Source: Aurantimicrobium sp.
Lineage (GTDB): Bacteria > Actinomycetota > Actinomycetes > Actinomycetales > Microbacteriaceae
Reading direction: 5' to 3'
DNA: 34,405 bases
NCBI GenBank assembly: GCA_021741765.1
Contig: JAIOXH010000004.1
Span: 1-34,405 of the forward strand
The notes beneath the pieces were generated by a model. The model saw only the letters and a program-made list of their open reading frames with translations. It was not told where the DNA came from and did not search any database. The first letter of the stretch is position 1; every line of letters starts with the position of its first letter. Below, in pieces: positions 8,593 through 19,112 of the stretch. A program made the translations under genes and the position numbers.

Positions 8593-9543
8593 TTATGCCT
8601 TTACCATTGATTCGATTTCTTTGGGCGGGCCGGCGTCTTTAGGTCGCCAGCCCACCATAACGGCATAGGTGATGAGTCGCTCGGCGTTGCCCAATTCGGG
8701 GTTGCAGGTGGTGATGGTCATCACACTTTGTCCAACAACGGCGGTATTTGCACCGCCGGGAACGGCGTTGACCACTTCGACCTGACTCGGCATAACATAT
8801 TCGGTGTTACGAACGCGGTACTCGTAGTAGCCGCTTGCCGTTTGTAGGACGATCAGGTCTCCAGTGCGCAACATGGGGGCTGACTGGAACGGGTCGCCGT
8901 AACCTGAACGGTGAACCGCCAAGGCAAAGTTTCCCGCTTCCCCCGGGAGTTGCGAGTCCGGATAGCGACCAAAGTATCCGCGGTTTAGCGTACCTTCGGC
9001 TTCGACACCTTCCGCGGCGACCTTGATGTAGTCGTCGCCAAATCGCGGTATGTAGACATTGCCAAAGACCTTGGTATTGGCCACTTTGCTCATGACCGGC
9101 GCCGGTCCGAAGTCGATAACTGCTGCTTCGGATGACGTCGAAGTGGGCGTCGTCGACGATGTCCACTTGGTCGCGTTTTCCTCGGCAACAGCTGCCGACT
9201 CATTGGTGATGATGACGTCATTGATCCACAGCTGCCATCCGAGAAACAGCATGACCATGACGCCGAGCGTGATGAGGGTTTCACCAACAACCCCCAAGCC
9301 GCGAGAGAACCCTCGCGATAGCAAGAAGGTGCGAAGAGTAGCCCCTGCTCGTCTTTCTTTCTTGCTTTTCGTTGCCTTGTCACCCGCCGGAGTTTCGTCA
9401 GCCGAGACTGTCTCCGCGATTACGTCAAAGACGGGATGGAATGCAATCGACTCCACCGCTGCCTCAATGGCCGCGTCGCCAGCGGGCGCCTTCGATCGGG
9501 CCTCGTCGGGCGTTGGTTCATCGTCGGGGTGGTGCTCGGTCAC
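8593..9543 (-). CDS. Class E sortase (housekeeping-type transpeptidase)
   Basis: A 316-residue membrane-anchored cysteine transpeptidase that would attach surface proteins carrying an LAxTG-type signal to the cell wall. A long, acidic, Ala-rich cytoplasmic N-terminus (1-85) precedes a membrane helix (about 87-107), a Ser/Thr-rich stalk (about 125-142) and the sortase beta-barrel. The catalytic triad is visible as His211 (AVHRSGYG), Cys280 (TITTCNPE) and Arg289 (NAERLITYA). The sortase fold entry NVYIPRFG and the GNFALAVHR strand fit class E, which is typical of high-GC Gram-positives. GTG start (VTEHHPDDE) with no strong ribosome binding site. It is divergent from crgA and runs toward the small membrane gene and trpG. 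No LPxTG-like substrate gene is in the window. Confidence 0.92.
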   Translation of the reverse strand: MTEHHPDDEPTPDEARSKAPAGDAAIEAAVESIAFHPVFDVIAETVSADETPAGDKATKSKKERRAGATLRTFLLSRGFSRGLGVVGETLITLGVMVMLFLGWQLWINDVIITNESAAVAEENATKWTSSTTPTSTSSEAAVIDFGPAPVMSKVANTKVFGNVYIPRFGDDYIKVAAEGVEAEGTLNRGYFGRYPDSQLPGEAGNFALAVHRSGYGDPFQSAPMLRTGDLIVLQTASGYYEYRVRNTEYVMPSQVEVVNAVPGGANTAVVGQSVMTITTCNPELGNAERLITYAVMVGWRPKDAGPPKEIESMVKA

Positions 9544-9602
9544 GGTGGTAAGTCTACCGCCGGCCTGTAACTGACTCTGTGCCTGGTCTGTGAACCACCG
9601 GC

Positions 9603-9608
9603 TATACT
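9603..9608 (+). promoter_or_regulatory. Probable -10 of the crgA promoter (near-leaderless)
   Basis: TATACT ends 9 bases before the crgA ATG, preceded by no convincing -35. A transcript starting about 6-7 bases after this element would begin at or just before GGAGTT-ATG, leaving almost no 5' leader. This arrangement is common in actinobacteria. Inference from sequence only. Confidence 0.45.
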
Positions 9609-9617
9609 CGTGGAGTT

Positions 9618-9851
9618 ATGGCAAAGTCACGCGCACCCCAGCCCCGTAAGTCTCGCGACACCGAGGGAAGCCCAAATCCCGTTTGGTACAAGCCAGTGAT
9701 GTTTGGCTTCATGCTCCTCGGTCTCGTTTGGATCATCGTCTTCTACATCTCCCAGGCAACGCTCCCGGTAGCTGCACTGGGGCAGTGGAACATTTTGGTC
9801 GGCTTTGGAATCGCCTTTATCGGCTTCCTGATGACAACGCGGTGGCGCTAG
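9618..9851 (+). CDS. crgA: Cell division protein CrgA
   Basis: A 77-residue two-helix membrane protein. The basic, Pro/Ser-rich N-terminus (MAKSRAPQPRKSR) is followed by NPVWYKPVM, a first helix (about 28-46), the short extracellular ATLPVAALGQWN loop and a second helix ending MTTRWR, the standard CrgA layout. In mycobacteria and streptomycetes CrgA sits at the septum, interacts with FtsZ, FtsQ, FtsI and PBPs, and affects septation. It is a single-gene unit on the plus strand, divergent from the sortase and convergent with the rhomboid gene, the same relative orientation as in M. tuberculosis. Confidence 0.95.
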   Translation: MAKSRAPQPRKSRDTEGSPNPVWYKPVMFGFMLLGLVWIIVFYISQATLPVAALGQWNILVGFGIAFIGFLMTTRWR

Positions 9852-9856
9852 CACTG

Positions 9857-9872
9857 ATTACACGCGTGTGAT
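9857..9872. repeat. 16-bp near-perfect palindrome in the crgA-rhomboid gap
   Basis: ATTACACGCGTGTGAT is symmetrical apart from one T/G position. It lies 9 bp before the tandem DnaA boxes and just after the crgA stop. It may be a protein-binding site or a short transcript-end hairpin; no T-tract follows it on the plus strand, so a classic terminator is unlikely. Confidence 0.5.
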
Positions 9873-9880
9873 TCTCCGCA

Positions 9881-9900
9881 TGTGGATAACCTGTGGATAA
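9881..9900. promoter_or_regulatory. Two tandem perfect DnaA boxes outside oriC
   Basis: TGTGGATAA occurs at 9881-9889 and again at 9892-9900, same orientation, 11 bp apart, about one helical turn. Both match the consensus DnaA box (TTATCCACA on the other strand) at 9/9. They lie in the 65-bp gap between the convergent crgA and rhomboid genes, so they are not in a promoter. The only other perfect boxes I found in the window are in oriC (two) and upstream of dnaA (one). Confidence 0.8.
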
Positions 9901-9916
9901 GTAGTTTCTCGCGCCC

Positions 9917-10792
9917 TTAGGCAACAAAGATGGGCGCATGCGCGAGTGCTAGCGCGAGTTCTACTAACACGAGTCCGCCGATGAGGTAACGCTGTAGCCT
10001 CAGTTTCTCGCGACTCCGCGTTCGCGTGTAGATGAGCCCACCGATCACACCACCAATGAGGCCTCCCACGTGAGCCTGCCACGACAGGTTAGACCCGGGA
10101 AGGAATCCCAGCACGACGTTGATAGCCACCAGGACAAGCAGCCCGGTCGAGTTGCTGCCGAGGTGGCGAAGTATCACGAGGTAGGCGCCCATCAGGCCAA
10201 AGATTGCACCAGACGCGCCGACGACGGAAGTGAACTCGAGGCCGAGGGCGAGGTCGAAGTACATCACACCGAGCGAACCGGCAAGGCCCGCGATGAGGTA
10301 GAGGGTGATGAATCGGGCGCGTCCGAGAATTGATTCGAGCACCTGGCCGAACATCCACAGAGTGAACATGTTGAACAGGATGTGCAAGAACGACGTCGGC
10401 GAGTGCGCGAACATCGCCGTGATCATGCGCCAGGGCTCGTATGGGACGCCCGCCGCTGCATACTCGCCAAGTGAATAATAGGGCGAGTACAGCAAAGCGG
10501 ACGTCACGTTGAGGCCGGGAATGAGTTGGAGCACGTAAATCAGAACATTAATTCCGATGAGCGTGTAGGTCACGACCGGCCGCGATGTGCCCGGGCCGCG
10601 GAAGAATCTGCTTACCCCGCCCGAGCGTCGCGCCGTCGCGCCTCTACCGGCGCACGTCGGACAGAGCACACCAACCGGTGCCGGGTTCTGACACTGAGGG
10701 CAAACGGCTGCACCGCACCTCTGGCAGGTTATAAACGTCGATGTCTGCGGGTGCCGCGGACACGCCTTCGGCTGTGGATCGGCACTGCTCAC
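9917..10792 (-). CDS. Rhomboid-family intramembrane serine protease with N-terminal zinc-ribbon
   Basis: A 291-residue membrane protein. Residues 11-47 hold Cys11, His14, Cys23, Cys26, Cys31, Cys34, Cys44 and Cys47, a B-box-like zinc-binding segment seen in many actinobacterial rhomboids. The rhomboid core then follows with HILFN (His137, Asn141), the catalytic Ser194 in GASGAIFG and the catalytic His241 in QAHVGG; at least six hydrophobic helices are apparent. GTG start 3 bases after the ppiA stop, so it is probably cotranscribed with ppiA. Substrates are unknown. M. tuberculosis has a different small gene (Rv0010c) at this position. Confidence 0.92.
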   Translation of the reverse strand: MSSADPQPKACPRHPQTSTFITCQRCGAAVCPQCQNPAPVGVLCPTCAGRGATARRSGGVSRFFRGPGTSRPVVTYTLIGINVLIYVLQLIPGLNVTSALLYSPYYSLGEYAAAGVPYEPWRMITAMFAHSPTSFLHILFNMFTLWMFGQVLESILGRARFITLYLIAGLAGSLGVMYFDLALGLEFTSVVGASGAIFGLMGAYLVILRHLGSNSTGLLVLVAINVVLGFLPGSNLSWQAHVGGLIGGVIGGLIYTRTRSREKLRLQRYLIGGLVLVELALALAHAPIFVA

Positions 10793-10795
10793 GTT

Positions 10796-11335
10796 CTAGG
10801 CGACAGGCGTGATGGTGATCGACTCAATCACCACGGCGTCAAGGGGACGATCGCGGCCATCGGTGGCAGTGGCACCGATCTCGTCGACAATCGCGCGCGA
10901 TGCGTCGTCGGCGACTTCACCGAAAATGGTGTGCTTGCCGTTGAGCCACGGAGTGGCGGCAATCGTGATGAAGAACTGCGAACCGTTTGTTCCGGGGCCG
11001 GCATTCGCCATGGCCAGCAAGTAGGGCCGGTCGAAGACCAGCTCGCCGTGAATTTCGTCGTCGAACCGATACCCCGGTCCACCCGTTCCGGTTCCGAGGG
11101 GGTCACCTCCCTGAATCATGAAGTCGGGGATGACGCGGTGAAAAACCACTCCGTTGTAGAGCGGAGAGGTCGACGTAGCGCCCGTTTCGGGGTGTGACCA
11201 CTCCTTCGTGCCGGTCGACAGTCCGACGAAATTGTCGACCGTGTGTGGCGCGTGGTGTCCAAACAGATTTACGCTGATGTTCCCTCTGTTTGTTGCAATT
11301 TCGGCTACGGCTGTGTGCAGAGTCATGTCACTCAT
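10796..11335 (-). CDS. ppiA: Peptidyl-prolyl cis-trans isomerase, cyclophilin type
   Basis: A 179-residue cyclophilin catalysing proline isomerisation during protein folding. Core motifs include FHRVIPDFMIQGGDP (with the catalytic Arg in FHR), GPGTNGSQFFIT and WLNGKHTIFGEV. No signal peptide is visible, so it should be cytoplasmic. The frame is open well upstream, but residues there are Arg/Pro-rich non-conserved sequence; the ATG at 11335 (MSDMTLHTAV) fits cyclophilin starts, and the ATG at 11326 is an alternative. It is divergent from the gene at 11428 and followed closely by the rhomboid gene. Position next to the gyrA-tRNA block matches ppiA of mycobacteria. Confidence 0.94.
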   Translation of the reverse strand: MSDMTLHTAVAEIATNRGNISVNLFGHHAPHTVDNFVGLSTGTKEWSHPETGATSTSPLYNGVVFHRVIPDFMIQGGDPLGTGTGGPGYRFDDEIHGELVFDRPYLLAMANAGPGTNGSQFFITIAATPWLNGKHTIFGEVADDASRAIVDEIGATATDGRDRPLDAVVIESITITPVA

Positions 11336-11427
11336 TTTGTCACACCCGGAGATGTTCGTTTGCGCAGGCTCAAGGGGTGGCAAGATGGTGTGAGAGACGT
11401 TTTTCGTTCCCGTACAAGGAGATGCGC

Positions 11428-11889
11428 ATGGCCAGTAGGAAGCCCACCGCCAAAGAGCTGCGGCGCGACGCCGATCGGTTGCTGCGTCAGCAACGCGAGG
11501 TTCTAGCCGAGGCCGGAACCGTGCTGCGGGCGGCTGGCCGTGAGGCAGGGCGCTATGCCCAGGACGATCTCTATCCCCGCTTTTCTGAGGGCACCCGGCG
11601 CACGGCACGAACGGCGCGCGACCGACTCGTGGGTGATGTCATTCCCTCCATCGCCTCTGTCTTAGGCTCGACAATGTCTGTCGTCGACGCGGCTCGTGGC
11701 AAGCAGTCTCTGCTCGGGCGAGCCTTGGCTTCGGCGCCATCCCGCGTCCTCCCCGTCGCCGCCAAAGCGGGCGCCGGTAAGTACATCGCCATCGGTCTCG
11801 GCGTGGCGGTAGCTCTTGGTGTGGGATACGTGATCTACCAGACTTTCCGCGCAGACGATGAGCTGTGGGTAGAGGAAGACCTCGACTAG
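11428..11889 (+). CDS. Single-TM protein at the cwsA position; function not established
   Basis: A 153-residue protein with a charged, helical N-terminal region rich in Arg, Ala and Glu (1-70), a middle segment, one membrane helix (about 118-138) and an acidic tail (DELWVEEDLD). The ATG at 11428 lies 6 bases after an AAGGAG ribosome binding site (11416-11421); the ATG at 11422 overlaps that site and is unlikely. I do not recognise the family by sequence. By position and orientation it stands exactly where mycobacteria carry cwsA: between the tRNA-Ala and ppiA, opposite in strand to both. CwsA is a similar-sized protein with one C-terminal membrane helix that interacts with CrgA and Wag31. Equivalence is inference from synteny and topology. 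Confidence 0.85.
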   Translation: MASRKPTAKELRRDADRLLRQQREVLAEAGTVLRAAGREAGRYAQDDLYPRFSEGTRRTARTARDRLVGDVIPSIASVLGSTMSVVDAARGKQSLLGRALASAPSRVLPVAAKAGAGKYIAIGLGVAVALGVGYVIYQTFRADDELWVEEDLD

Positions 11890-11929
11890 AACTTTCCTGG
11901 CCACCTCGTTCCAGCGCACCCCACTTCGA

Positions 11930-11945
11930 TGTTTCACGTGAAATC
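11930..11945. other. parS: parS-like centromere site
   Basis: TGTTTCACGTGAAATC matches the bacterial parS consensus TGTTTCACGTGAAACA at 14 of 16 positions, with the 12-bp core TTTCACGTGAAA intact. It lies in the non-coding gap after the gene at 11428, about 8.5 kb left of oriC. ParB encoded at 26169 should load here. Confidence 0.8.
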
Positions 11946-12019
11946 GCACTTACCGGAACATATCTTTTTGCCAAGGCCACTCTCACTCCTTACGGAGTTC
12001 GATGCGCGCCCTAGGCGCA

Positions 12020-12061
12020 CAAACGAAAAGACCCGCCGTGGAGGGCGGGTCTTTTCGTTTG
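12020..12061 (-). terminator. Strong intrinsic terminator after the tRNA pair
   Basis: A perfect 18-bp inverted repeat (12020-12037 and 12044-12061) with a 6-base loop. On the minus strand it begins one base after the tRNA-Ala 3' end and gives an ACCCGCC/GGCGGGT stem followed by TCTTTT. The symmetry lets it act on the plus strand as well, ending the transcript of the gene at 11428. A smaller 5-bp hairpin (GCGCC-cta-GGCGC, 12006-12018) lies beside it. Confidence 0.9.
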
Positions 12062-12134
12062 TGGAGCCTAGGAGAATCGAACTCCTGACCTCCTGCTTGC
12101 AAAGCAGGCGCTCTACCAATTGAGCTAAGGCCCC
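12062..12134 (-). tRNA. tRNA-Ala (UGC anticodon)
   Basis: A 73-base cloverleaf. The acceptor stem GGGGCCT pairs with AGGCTCC and contains the G3-U70 wobble that marks alanine tRNAs. The anticodon loop is CTTTGCAAG with TGC, and the T arm holds GTTCGATTC. CCA is not encoded. It follows tRNA-Ile by 25 bases on the same strand. Confidence 0.96.
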
Positions 12135-12159
12135 CTACAGGAGAACACTTTCGTGTTCG

Positions 12160-12233
12160 TGGGGCTACCAGGACTTGAACCTGGGACCTCTTCATTATCA
12201 GTGAAGCGCTCTAACCACCTGAGCTATAGCCCC
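12160..12233 (-). tRNA. tRNA-Ile (GAU anticodon)
   Basis: A 74-base cloverleaf. The acceptor stem GGGGCTA pairs with TAGCCCC, the anticodon stem-loop is CTTCA-CTGATAA-TGAAG with GAT, and the T loop is GTTCAAGTC. CCA is not encoded. It lies 51 bases after the DUF3566 gene and is probably cotranscribed with tRNA-Ala, the ileT-alaT pair that follows gyrA in many actinobacteria. Confidence 0.96.
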
Positions 12234-12284
12234 GAAGCAACAGATACGAGACTACCTGAGAAGTTGGGGATTTCTTAAATCGGG

Positions 12285-12806
12285 TTAGTCGCTCTCAAAG
12301 CCCACTTTGACGCCGCCGACAATACGAGCGATGGTGTTATAGATCACGGCAACAACCGCGCCCAAAATCGTAATAACTACCATGTTCAGAACGCCGGCAA
12401 CGGCCGCGAAGGCAACGGATTGCCCCATCGAAAGGATGCTGCGCACGTCGAATCCGTTTCCGCCCACCACCTGGCCCACAACACTGTTCGCGCGATCAAA
12501 AATGCCGGTCTGAACGAAAACGAGGTACAACAAGAACGTGGCAATGACAACAACAATTGCCTGCGCGAGTCCGATGAGGAACGAGATCTTGAGTGCCGAC
12601 CAAAAATCAATGAATACGAGCGTGAGCCGAACCTGTTTCACGTTGGGGTTACCGTTGTTGGCGCCAAATTTTTGACGGCCCTTGCCCCGGGGCTTCTCTG
12701 CTGGCCGTTTGCCGGCGGGGCCGCGGTTTTGGCCCGCCTGGTCGGAGCCGGCATTGCCGGTTCGACCGGCGGTTGGGGGTGCGTAACTGCTGGGCAGGTT
12801 AGTCAT
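12285..12806 (-). CDS. DUF3566 transmembrane protein
   Basis: A 173-residue membrane protein found directly after gyrA in actinobacteria (Rv0007 in M. tuberculosis). The first 55 residues are Gly/Pro/Lys-rich and probably disordered. [19 protein letters not shown] is the DUF3566 entry motif, followed by two long hydrophobic helices (about 75-100 and 130-160) joined by a [14 protein letters not shown] loop. The ATG lies 8 bases inside the end of gyrA, so the two are translationally coupled. Function unknown; position suggests a link to the cell envelope near the division machinery, but nothing in the sequence shows it. Confidence 0.88.
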   Translation of the reverse strand: MTNLPSSYAPPTAGRTGNAGSDQAGQNRGPAGKRPAEKPRGKGRQKFGANNGNPNVKQVRLTLVFIDFWSALKISFLIGLAQAIVVVIATFLLYLVFVQTGIFDRANSVVGQVVGGNGFDVRSILSMGQSVAFAAVAGVLNMVVITILGAVVAVIYNTIARIVGGVKVGFESD

Positions 12807-15372
12807 CTACATCCTCGGTCGGGTCAGCTTCGGTTGTCTCGTCCACGCTACTCGGTTCGGACTCAGCCGGCGTACCCACGTCCTCGGTGGGTTCCGCATC
12901 TTCGTCGGCGTCGTCTGCTACGAGGTTGCGTTCTGAATTCTTTGCGATCGCGAGAATGCGGTCGGCGTCGTCGAAGCGCGTGAACACTACTCCCATGGTG
13001 TCGCGGCCTCGAGCCGGAACCTCGGTGGAGGGCGACCGAACGACCTTGCCGCTCTCGAGCACGACCAAAACTTCGTCTTCCTCTTCGACAATGATGGCAC
13101 CGGCCAAATCACCGCGCTCCTCGCTGAGCTTGGCAACTTTGATACCAAGGCCGCCGCGGTTTTGAGTTCGGTACTGACTCGTCGCGGTCTTCTTGGCATA
13201 ACCCTTTTCGGTCGCGACAAAGACAAAGCTGTCGTCGGTAACGACGGCGGCGTCAAGAAGCCAGTCGTCGGTGCGGAACTTCATTCCTGTGACGCCCGCG
13301 GTCGAGCGGCCCATGGGTCGCAAAGCGTCGTCTGTTGCCGAAAAGCGAAGGCTCATTCCCTTGCGCGACACCAGAAGAACGTCGGTGTCTTCGTCAATCA
13401 ACAGGGCAGAAACCAGTTCGTCACCGTCGCGCAGGTTGATAGCGATGATTCCGCCCGTGCGACTCGTGTCGTAAGCCTCGAGCGCGGTCTTTTTGATCAT
13501 TCCGCCCTTTGTCGCGAGAGCCAGGAACTTGGCCGCTTGGTAGTCGCGGATGTCGAGAATCTGGCGAATCTCCTCGTCGGGGTTGAGGGCGAGCAGGTTT
13601 GCCACGTGCTGGCCCTTGGCGTCACGGCCCGTTTCCATCACCTCGTGCGCCTTGACGCGGAGTACCCGACCGGTGTTCGTGAAGAAGAGAAGCCAGTGAT
13701 GTGTTGTTGTCACAAAGAAGTGTTGGACAACATCGTCGGCACGGAGTTGGGCCCCCTTGACGCCCTTTCCGCCGCGGTGCTGTGAACGGTAGTTGTCGCT
13801 GCGTGTTCGCTTGATGTAGCCGCCCCGGGTGACAGTGATAACCATTTCTTCTTCGGCGATTAGGTCCTCGAGATTCATGTCGCCGCCATAGCCGGCCATA
13901 ATTTGCGTTCGGCGTTCATCCCCGTATTTGTCGACAATCTCCGTGAGTTCATCGGTGACAATTGTTCGCTGGCGATCGGGCGATGCAAGGATGCTCTTAA
14001 AGTCAGTAATCTGCGCTTCGAGTTCGGCGGCCTCGTCGATGATCTTCTGACGTTCGAGTGCCGCAAGGCGACGCAACTGCATTTCGAGAATGGCCCGTGC
14101 CTGTAGGTCGTCGATAGAAAGCAGCTTCATGAGTCCCTCGCGGGCATCGTCTACCGTGGCGCTCTTTCGAATGAGCGCAATGACCTCGTCGAGGGCATCG
14201 AGTGCCGCCAGGTACCCGCGCAAGATGTGCATGCGCTCTTCGGCCTTTTTGAGACGGAACGTGGTGCGCCGAACGATCACATCAATCTGGTGCGCTATCC
14301 ATGCTGTAATAAAGCCGTCGAGCGCAAGGGTGCGCGGAATGCCGTCAACGATGGCGAGCATGTTCGCGCCGAAGTTTTCTTGAAGTGCCGTGTGCTTGTA
14401 GAGGTTGTTGAGCACAACCTGTGCCACGGCGTCACGCTTGAGCACGATAACGAGTCGTTGCCCGGTTCGCCCGCTCGTTTCATCGCGGATATCGGCAATG
14501 CCGGAAAGGCGCCCCTCCTTAACGAGCTCAGCGATGCGCAGAGCGAGGTTGTCGGGATTTACCTGATACGGAAGTTCGGTAACGACCAAGCACGTGCGGC
14601 CGTGAATCTCTTCGACGGTGACGACGGACCGCATGGTGATCGAGCCACGTCCCGTCCGATACATGTCGACGATGCCCTTGGTGCCCAACACCTGAGCTCC
14701 CGTGGGGAAATCGGGTCCTTTCACCCGGGTCATCAGTTCGGTGAGAAGTTCTTCTCCCACGACCTCGGGGTGAGCAAGGGCGAAAAGCGCCGCGTCGGCA
14801 ACCTCGCGAAGGTTGTGTGGCGGAATATTGGTGGCCATACCAACGGCGATGCCCACCGAGCCGTTGACCAACAGGTTGGGGAAACGCGCTGGCAGGATGG
14901 TGGGTTCTTGGGTGCGCCCGTCGTAATTGTCTTGGAAGTCGACGGTATCTTCTTCGATGTCCCGCACCATCTCGAGGGCGAGCGGCGCCATTTTAGTTTC
15001 CGTATATCGCGGGGCCGCTGCCCCGTCATTTCCCGGTGAACCAAAGTTGCCTTGGCCAAGGGCCAGCGGGTAGCGCAAGCTCCACGGTTGAACGAGTCGA
15101 ACGAGGGCGTCATAAATCGCGGAGTCACCGTGCGGGTGAAATTGTCCCATCACGTCGCCCACCACGCGGGCACACTTGGAGAATGCCTTGTCGGGTCGGT
15201 AACCGCCGTCGAACATGGCATAGATGACACGGCGATGCACCGGCTTGAGTCCGTCGCGCACCTCGGGAAGTGCACGCCCCACAATCACGCTCATCGCGTA
15301 GTCGAGGTACGAGCGCTGCATCTCGAGCTGCAGGTCGACCTGCTTGACGCGGTCGGTCTGTGGTTCGGTCAC
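12799..15372 (-). CDS. gyrA: DNA gyrase subunit A
   Basis: About 857 residues; cuts and religates DNA during negative supercoiling as GyrA2GyrB2. Catalytic Tyr123 is in APRYTE, and the quinolone-determining segment reads [14 protein letters not shown] with Ser84 and Asp88, the drug-sensitive form of these positions. The GyrA box in the C-terminal wheel is QHRGGKG, close to the canonical QRRGGKG, and the protein ends in a long Asp/Glu-rich tail. The GTG at 15372 gives a normal N-terminus ahead of [20 protein letters not shown] at 15399 has an AAGGA site at long spacing and would overlap gyrB by 11 bases; it is a fair alternative. Confidence 0.96.
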   Translation of the reverse strand: MTEPQTDRVKQVDLQLEMQRSYLDYAMSVIVGRALPEVRDGLKPVHRRVIYAMFDGGYRPDKAFSKCARVVGDVMGQFHPHGDSAIYDALVRLVQPWSLRYPLALGQGNFGSPGNDGAAAPRYTETKMAPLALEMVRDIEEDTVDFQDNYDGRTQEPTILPARFPNLLVNGSVGIAVGMATNIPPHNLREVADAALFALAHPEVVGEELLTELMTRVKGPDFPTGAQVLGTKGIVDMYRTGRGSITMRSVVTVEEIHGRTCLVVTELPYQVNPDNLALRIAELVKEGRLSGIADIRDETSGRTGQRLVIVLKRDAVAQVVLNNLYKHTALQENFGANMLAIVDGIPRTLALDGFITAWIAHQIDVIVRRTTFRLKKAEERMHILRGYLAALDALDEVIALIRKSATVDDAREGLMKLLSIDDLQARAILEMQLRRLAALERQKIIDEAAELEAQITDFKSILASPDRQRTIVTDELTEIVDKYGDERRTQIMAGYGGDMNLEDLIAEEEMVITVTRGGYIKRTRSDNYRSQHRGGKGVKGAQLRADDVVQHFFVTTTHHWLLFFTNTGRVLRVKAHEVMETGRDAKGQHVANLLALNPDEEIRQILDIRDYQAAKFLALATKGGMIKKTALEAYDTSRTGGIIAINLRDGDELVSALLIDEDTDVLLVSRKGMSLRFSATDDALRPMGRSTAGVTGMKFRTDDWLLDAAVVTDDSFVFVATEKGYAKKTATSQYRTQNRGGLGIKVAKLSEERGDLAGAIIVEEEDEVLVVLESGKVVRSPSTEVPARGRDTMGVVFTRFDDADRILAIAKNSERNLVADDADEDAEPTEDVGTPAESEPSSVDETTEADPTEDVDD

Positions 15373-15388
15373 GTTCGTGGTGTCGTCG

Positions 15389-17491
<2,103 letters not shown>

Positions 17492-17980
17492 CTAGCCGAA
17501 CGTGTCACGAGGCCCGCGGCCGGGTACCGAACGAAGGCCTCGTTTCCACGACGGCTGATCGGGGCCGCGGAAGCTCAGCGCCGTAACGCGAGCGTCTGGA
17601 AAGGCAGCCACGAGACGCGTGAGAATCTCGGGCGAAAGCATCCGGAGCTGTGTGGCCCACGCGGTTGATTCGCACAGCACCAGCAGTGTGCCGTCGGTGA
17701 GGCCCTGGGGCGACGTGCGCGCGGCTACGTCGGGGCCAACAACCTCGGGCCAGCCGCTCATGAGGTCTGACTCGGTCAGAAACGGCGTCCATCCGAGGTC
17801 GCTCGTGAGGTCGGTCACGATAGCGCCCAATCCACGGGGGTCGCGTCCGCCGCCAAATGGCTCGCTGGCCGATTCGTTCGCGCGCTTGGTGCGCCGCTTG
17901 CGCGCGTCCGCCGAGAGCGTCATGCGCGACCGCAGGCGATCAAAAAGCTCGCCCGCCGCCGTCCGTTCCTCGCGCGTCAC
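17492..17980 (-). CDS. dciA: DUF721/DciA-family replicative helicase loader
   Basis: A 162-residue protein of the DUF721 family, located as usual between recF and gyrB. DciA is the ancestral helicase operator that helps load DnaB at origins in bacteria lacking DnaC/DnaI. The N-terminal half is basic and probably flexible (ARKRRTKRAN). The folded part runs from about residue 45 to 140 with GWPEVVGPDVAARTSP and LLVLCESTAWATQLRML, the KH-like core signature with its conserved Trp. The GTG start overlaps the recF stop (GTGA). Family assignment rests on motif and position; the helicase role is known from other species. Confidence 0.9.
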   Translation of the reverse strand: MTREERTAAGELFDRLRSRMTLSADARKRRTKRANESASEPFGGGRDPRGLGAIVTDLTSDLGWTPFLTESDLMSGWPEVVGPDVAARTSPQGLTDGTLLVLCESTAWATQLRMLSPEILTRLVAAFPDARVTALSFRGPDQPSWKRGLRSVPGRGPRDTFG

Positions 17981-19110
17981 AGGTTGGTGCTCTCGTTTGG
18001 CGGCATGATCGCGCCGTCGCTAATGATTATCAAATGTGCCGACATCGGCGCGGGGACGTCGTCGTGAACGGCCGCGGTAATGAGAACCTGTTCAACGTCG
18101 TCGAGACTCTGCGAGAGAAGTTCTCGGCGGCCGGCGTCAAGTTCAGCAAAGACATCATCCAAAATAACGATGGGGTCTCCCGTGGGCCCCTCCCGGCGCT
18201 TGACGTCTAGTTCGGCCAGCCGCAGGGCAAGCACGAGCGACCACGTTTCGCCGTGGCTGGCAAATCCTTTGGCCGGGAGGTCATTGAGTGAGAGCGCAAC
18301 GTCGTCGCGGTGTGGTCCCAACCCCGTTTGCCCGCGCTCAATATCGAGAAGCCGCGTAGCGCTCAGCTGCTCGGCAAAAGCAGTCGGATAGTCCGCGAAG
18401 TTTTCCGGAGCAATGTCTACAGAGGGCGTGAGCGAGAGCTGAGGCTGATGATCCGCGCCGGCGATGCTCCGGTATCTTTCGGAAACGTGCGGTTTGAGAA
18501 GGGCGAGTGTTGCGAGGCGGGCGGCAAAAATATCTGAGCCAAGGGCGACGAGCTTGTCGTCCCAGACGTCGAGGGTTGAGGTGTCGCGGGCCGCGCGCCC
18601 GTGGGAGCGGAGCGACTTTAAGAGGGAATTACGCTGCTTTAGCGTGCGCTCATAGTCGGCAAGACTGCCTCGGATACGGGGAAACAACCAGCCGGAGATG
18701 TCATCAACGTGTGTGCGCCTCAGGGCCGGATCACCTCGAACGACAGAAATATCTTCCGGGGCAAACATCACCACGCTCAACGCCCTGGCGAGGTCAGCAG
18801 CTTTACCCGGGTTGCCGCTCATCTGGATACGATCCGGGGTCGACCGGTTAAGTTCCCATTCACACAGCAGTGCGCGGTCATGTTCCACAATCGTGGCGCG
18901 CACAACTCCCGTGTCGGCATCTTTGCGGATCAGCGAGGCGGTTGAATTAATCCGATGTGATCGCCCGGCCGCGAGCAAATACAGCGCTTCGACAAGATTG
19001 GTCTTGCCCTGTCCGTTTCTGCCGACGAAGACGGTGACGCCACGTTCGAGTGTCACGTCTACCTCACGGTAGTTGCGATAATCCCGAAGGCCTAATCGCT
19101 GAAGAAACAT
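17977..19110 (-). CDS. recF: DNA replication and repair protein RecF
   Basis: A 377-residue SMC-like ATPase that helps load RecA at gapped DNA and stalled forks. The Walker A motif GRNGQGKT spans residues 30-37, the N-terminus LRDYRNYREVDV is typical, LGPHRDDV and the signature region GETWSLVLALRLAEL are present, and Walker B is VILDDVFAELD. The ATG lies 2 bases after the dnaN stop. The stop overlaps dciA. Standard dnaN-recF order. Confidence 0.97.
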   Translation of the reverse strand: MFLQRLGLRDYRNYREVDVTLERGVTVFVGRNGQGKTNLVEALYLLAAGRSHRINSTASLIRKDADTGVVRATIVEHDRALLCEWELNRSTPDRIQMSGNPGKAADLARALSVVMFAPEDISVVRGDPALRRTHVDDISGWLFPRIRGSLADYERTLKQRNSLLKSLRSHGRAARDTSTLDVWDDKLVALGSDIFAARLATLALLKPHVSERYRSIAGADHQPQLSLTPSVDIAPENFADYPTAFAEQLSATRLLDIERGQTGLGPHRDDVALSLNDLPAKGFASHGETWSLVLALRLAELDVKRREGPTGDPIVILDDVFAELDAGRRELLSQSLDDVEQVLITAAVHDDVPAPMSAHLIIISDGAIMPPNESTNL

Positions 19111-19112
19111 GA

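Noticed and set aside
10526-11197. 223-codon plus-strand frame opposite ppiA and the rhomboid gene
   Set aside because: Shadow of two well-supported genes with rhomboid and cyclophilin motifs.
12633-12642. parS-like partial match (GTTTCACGTT), also GTTTCACGGG near 16140
   Set aside because: Both lack the second half of the palindrome and lie inside coding sequence; too weak for ParB loading.
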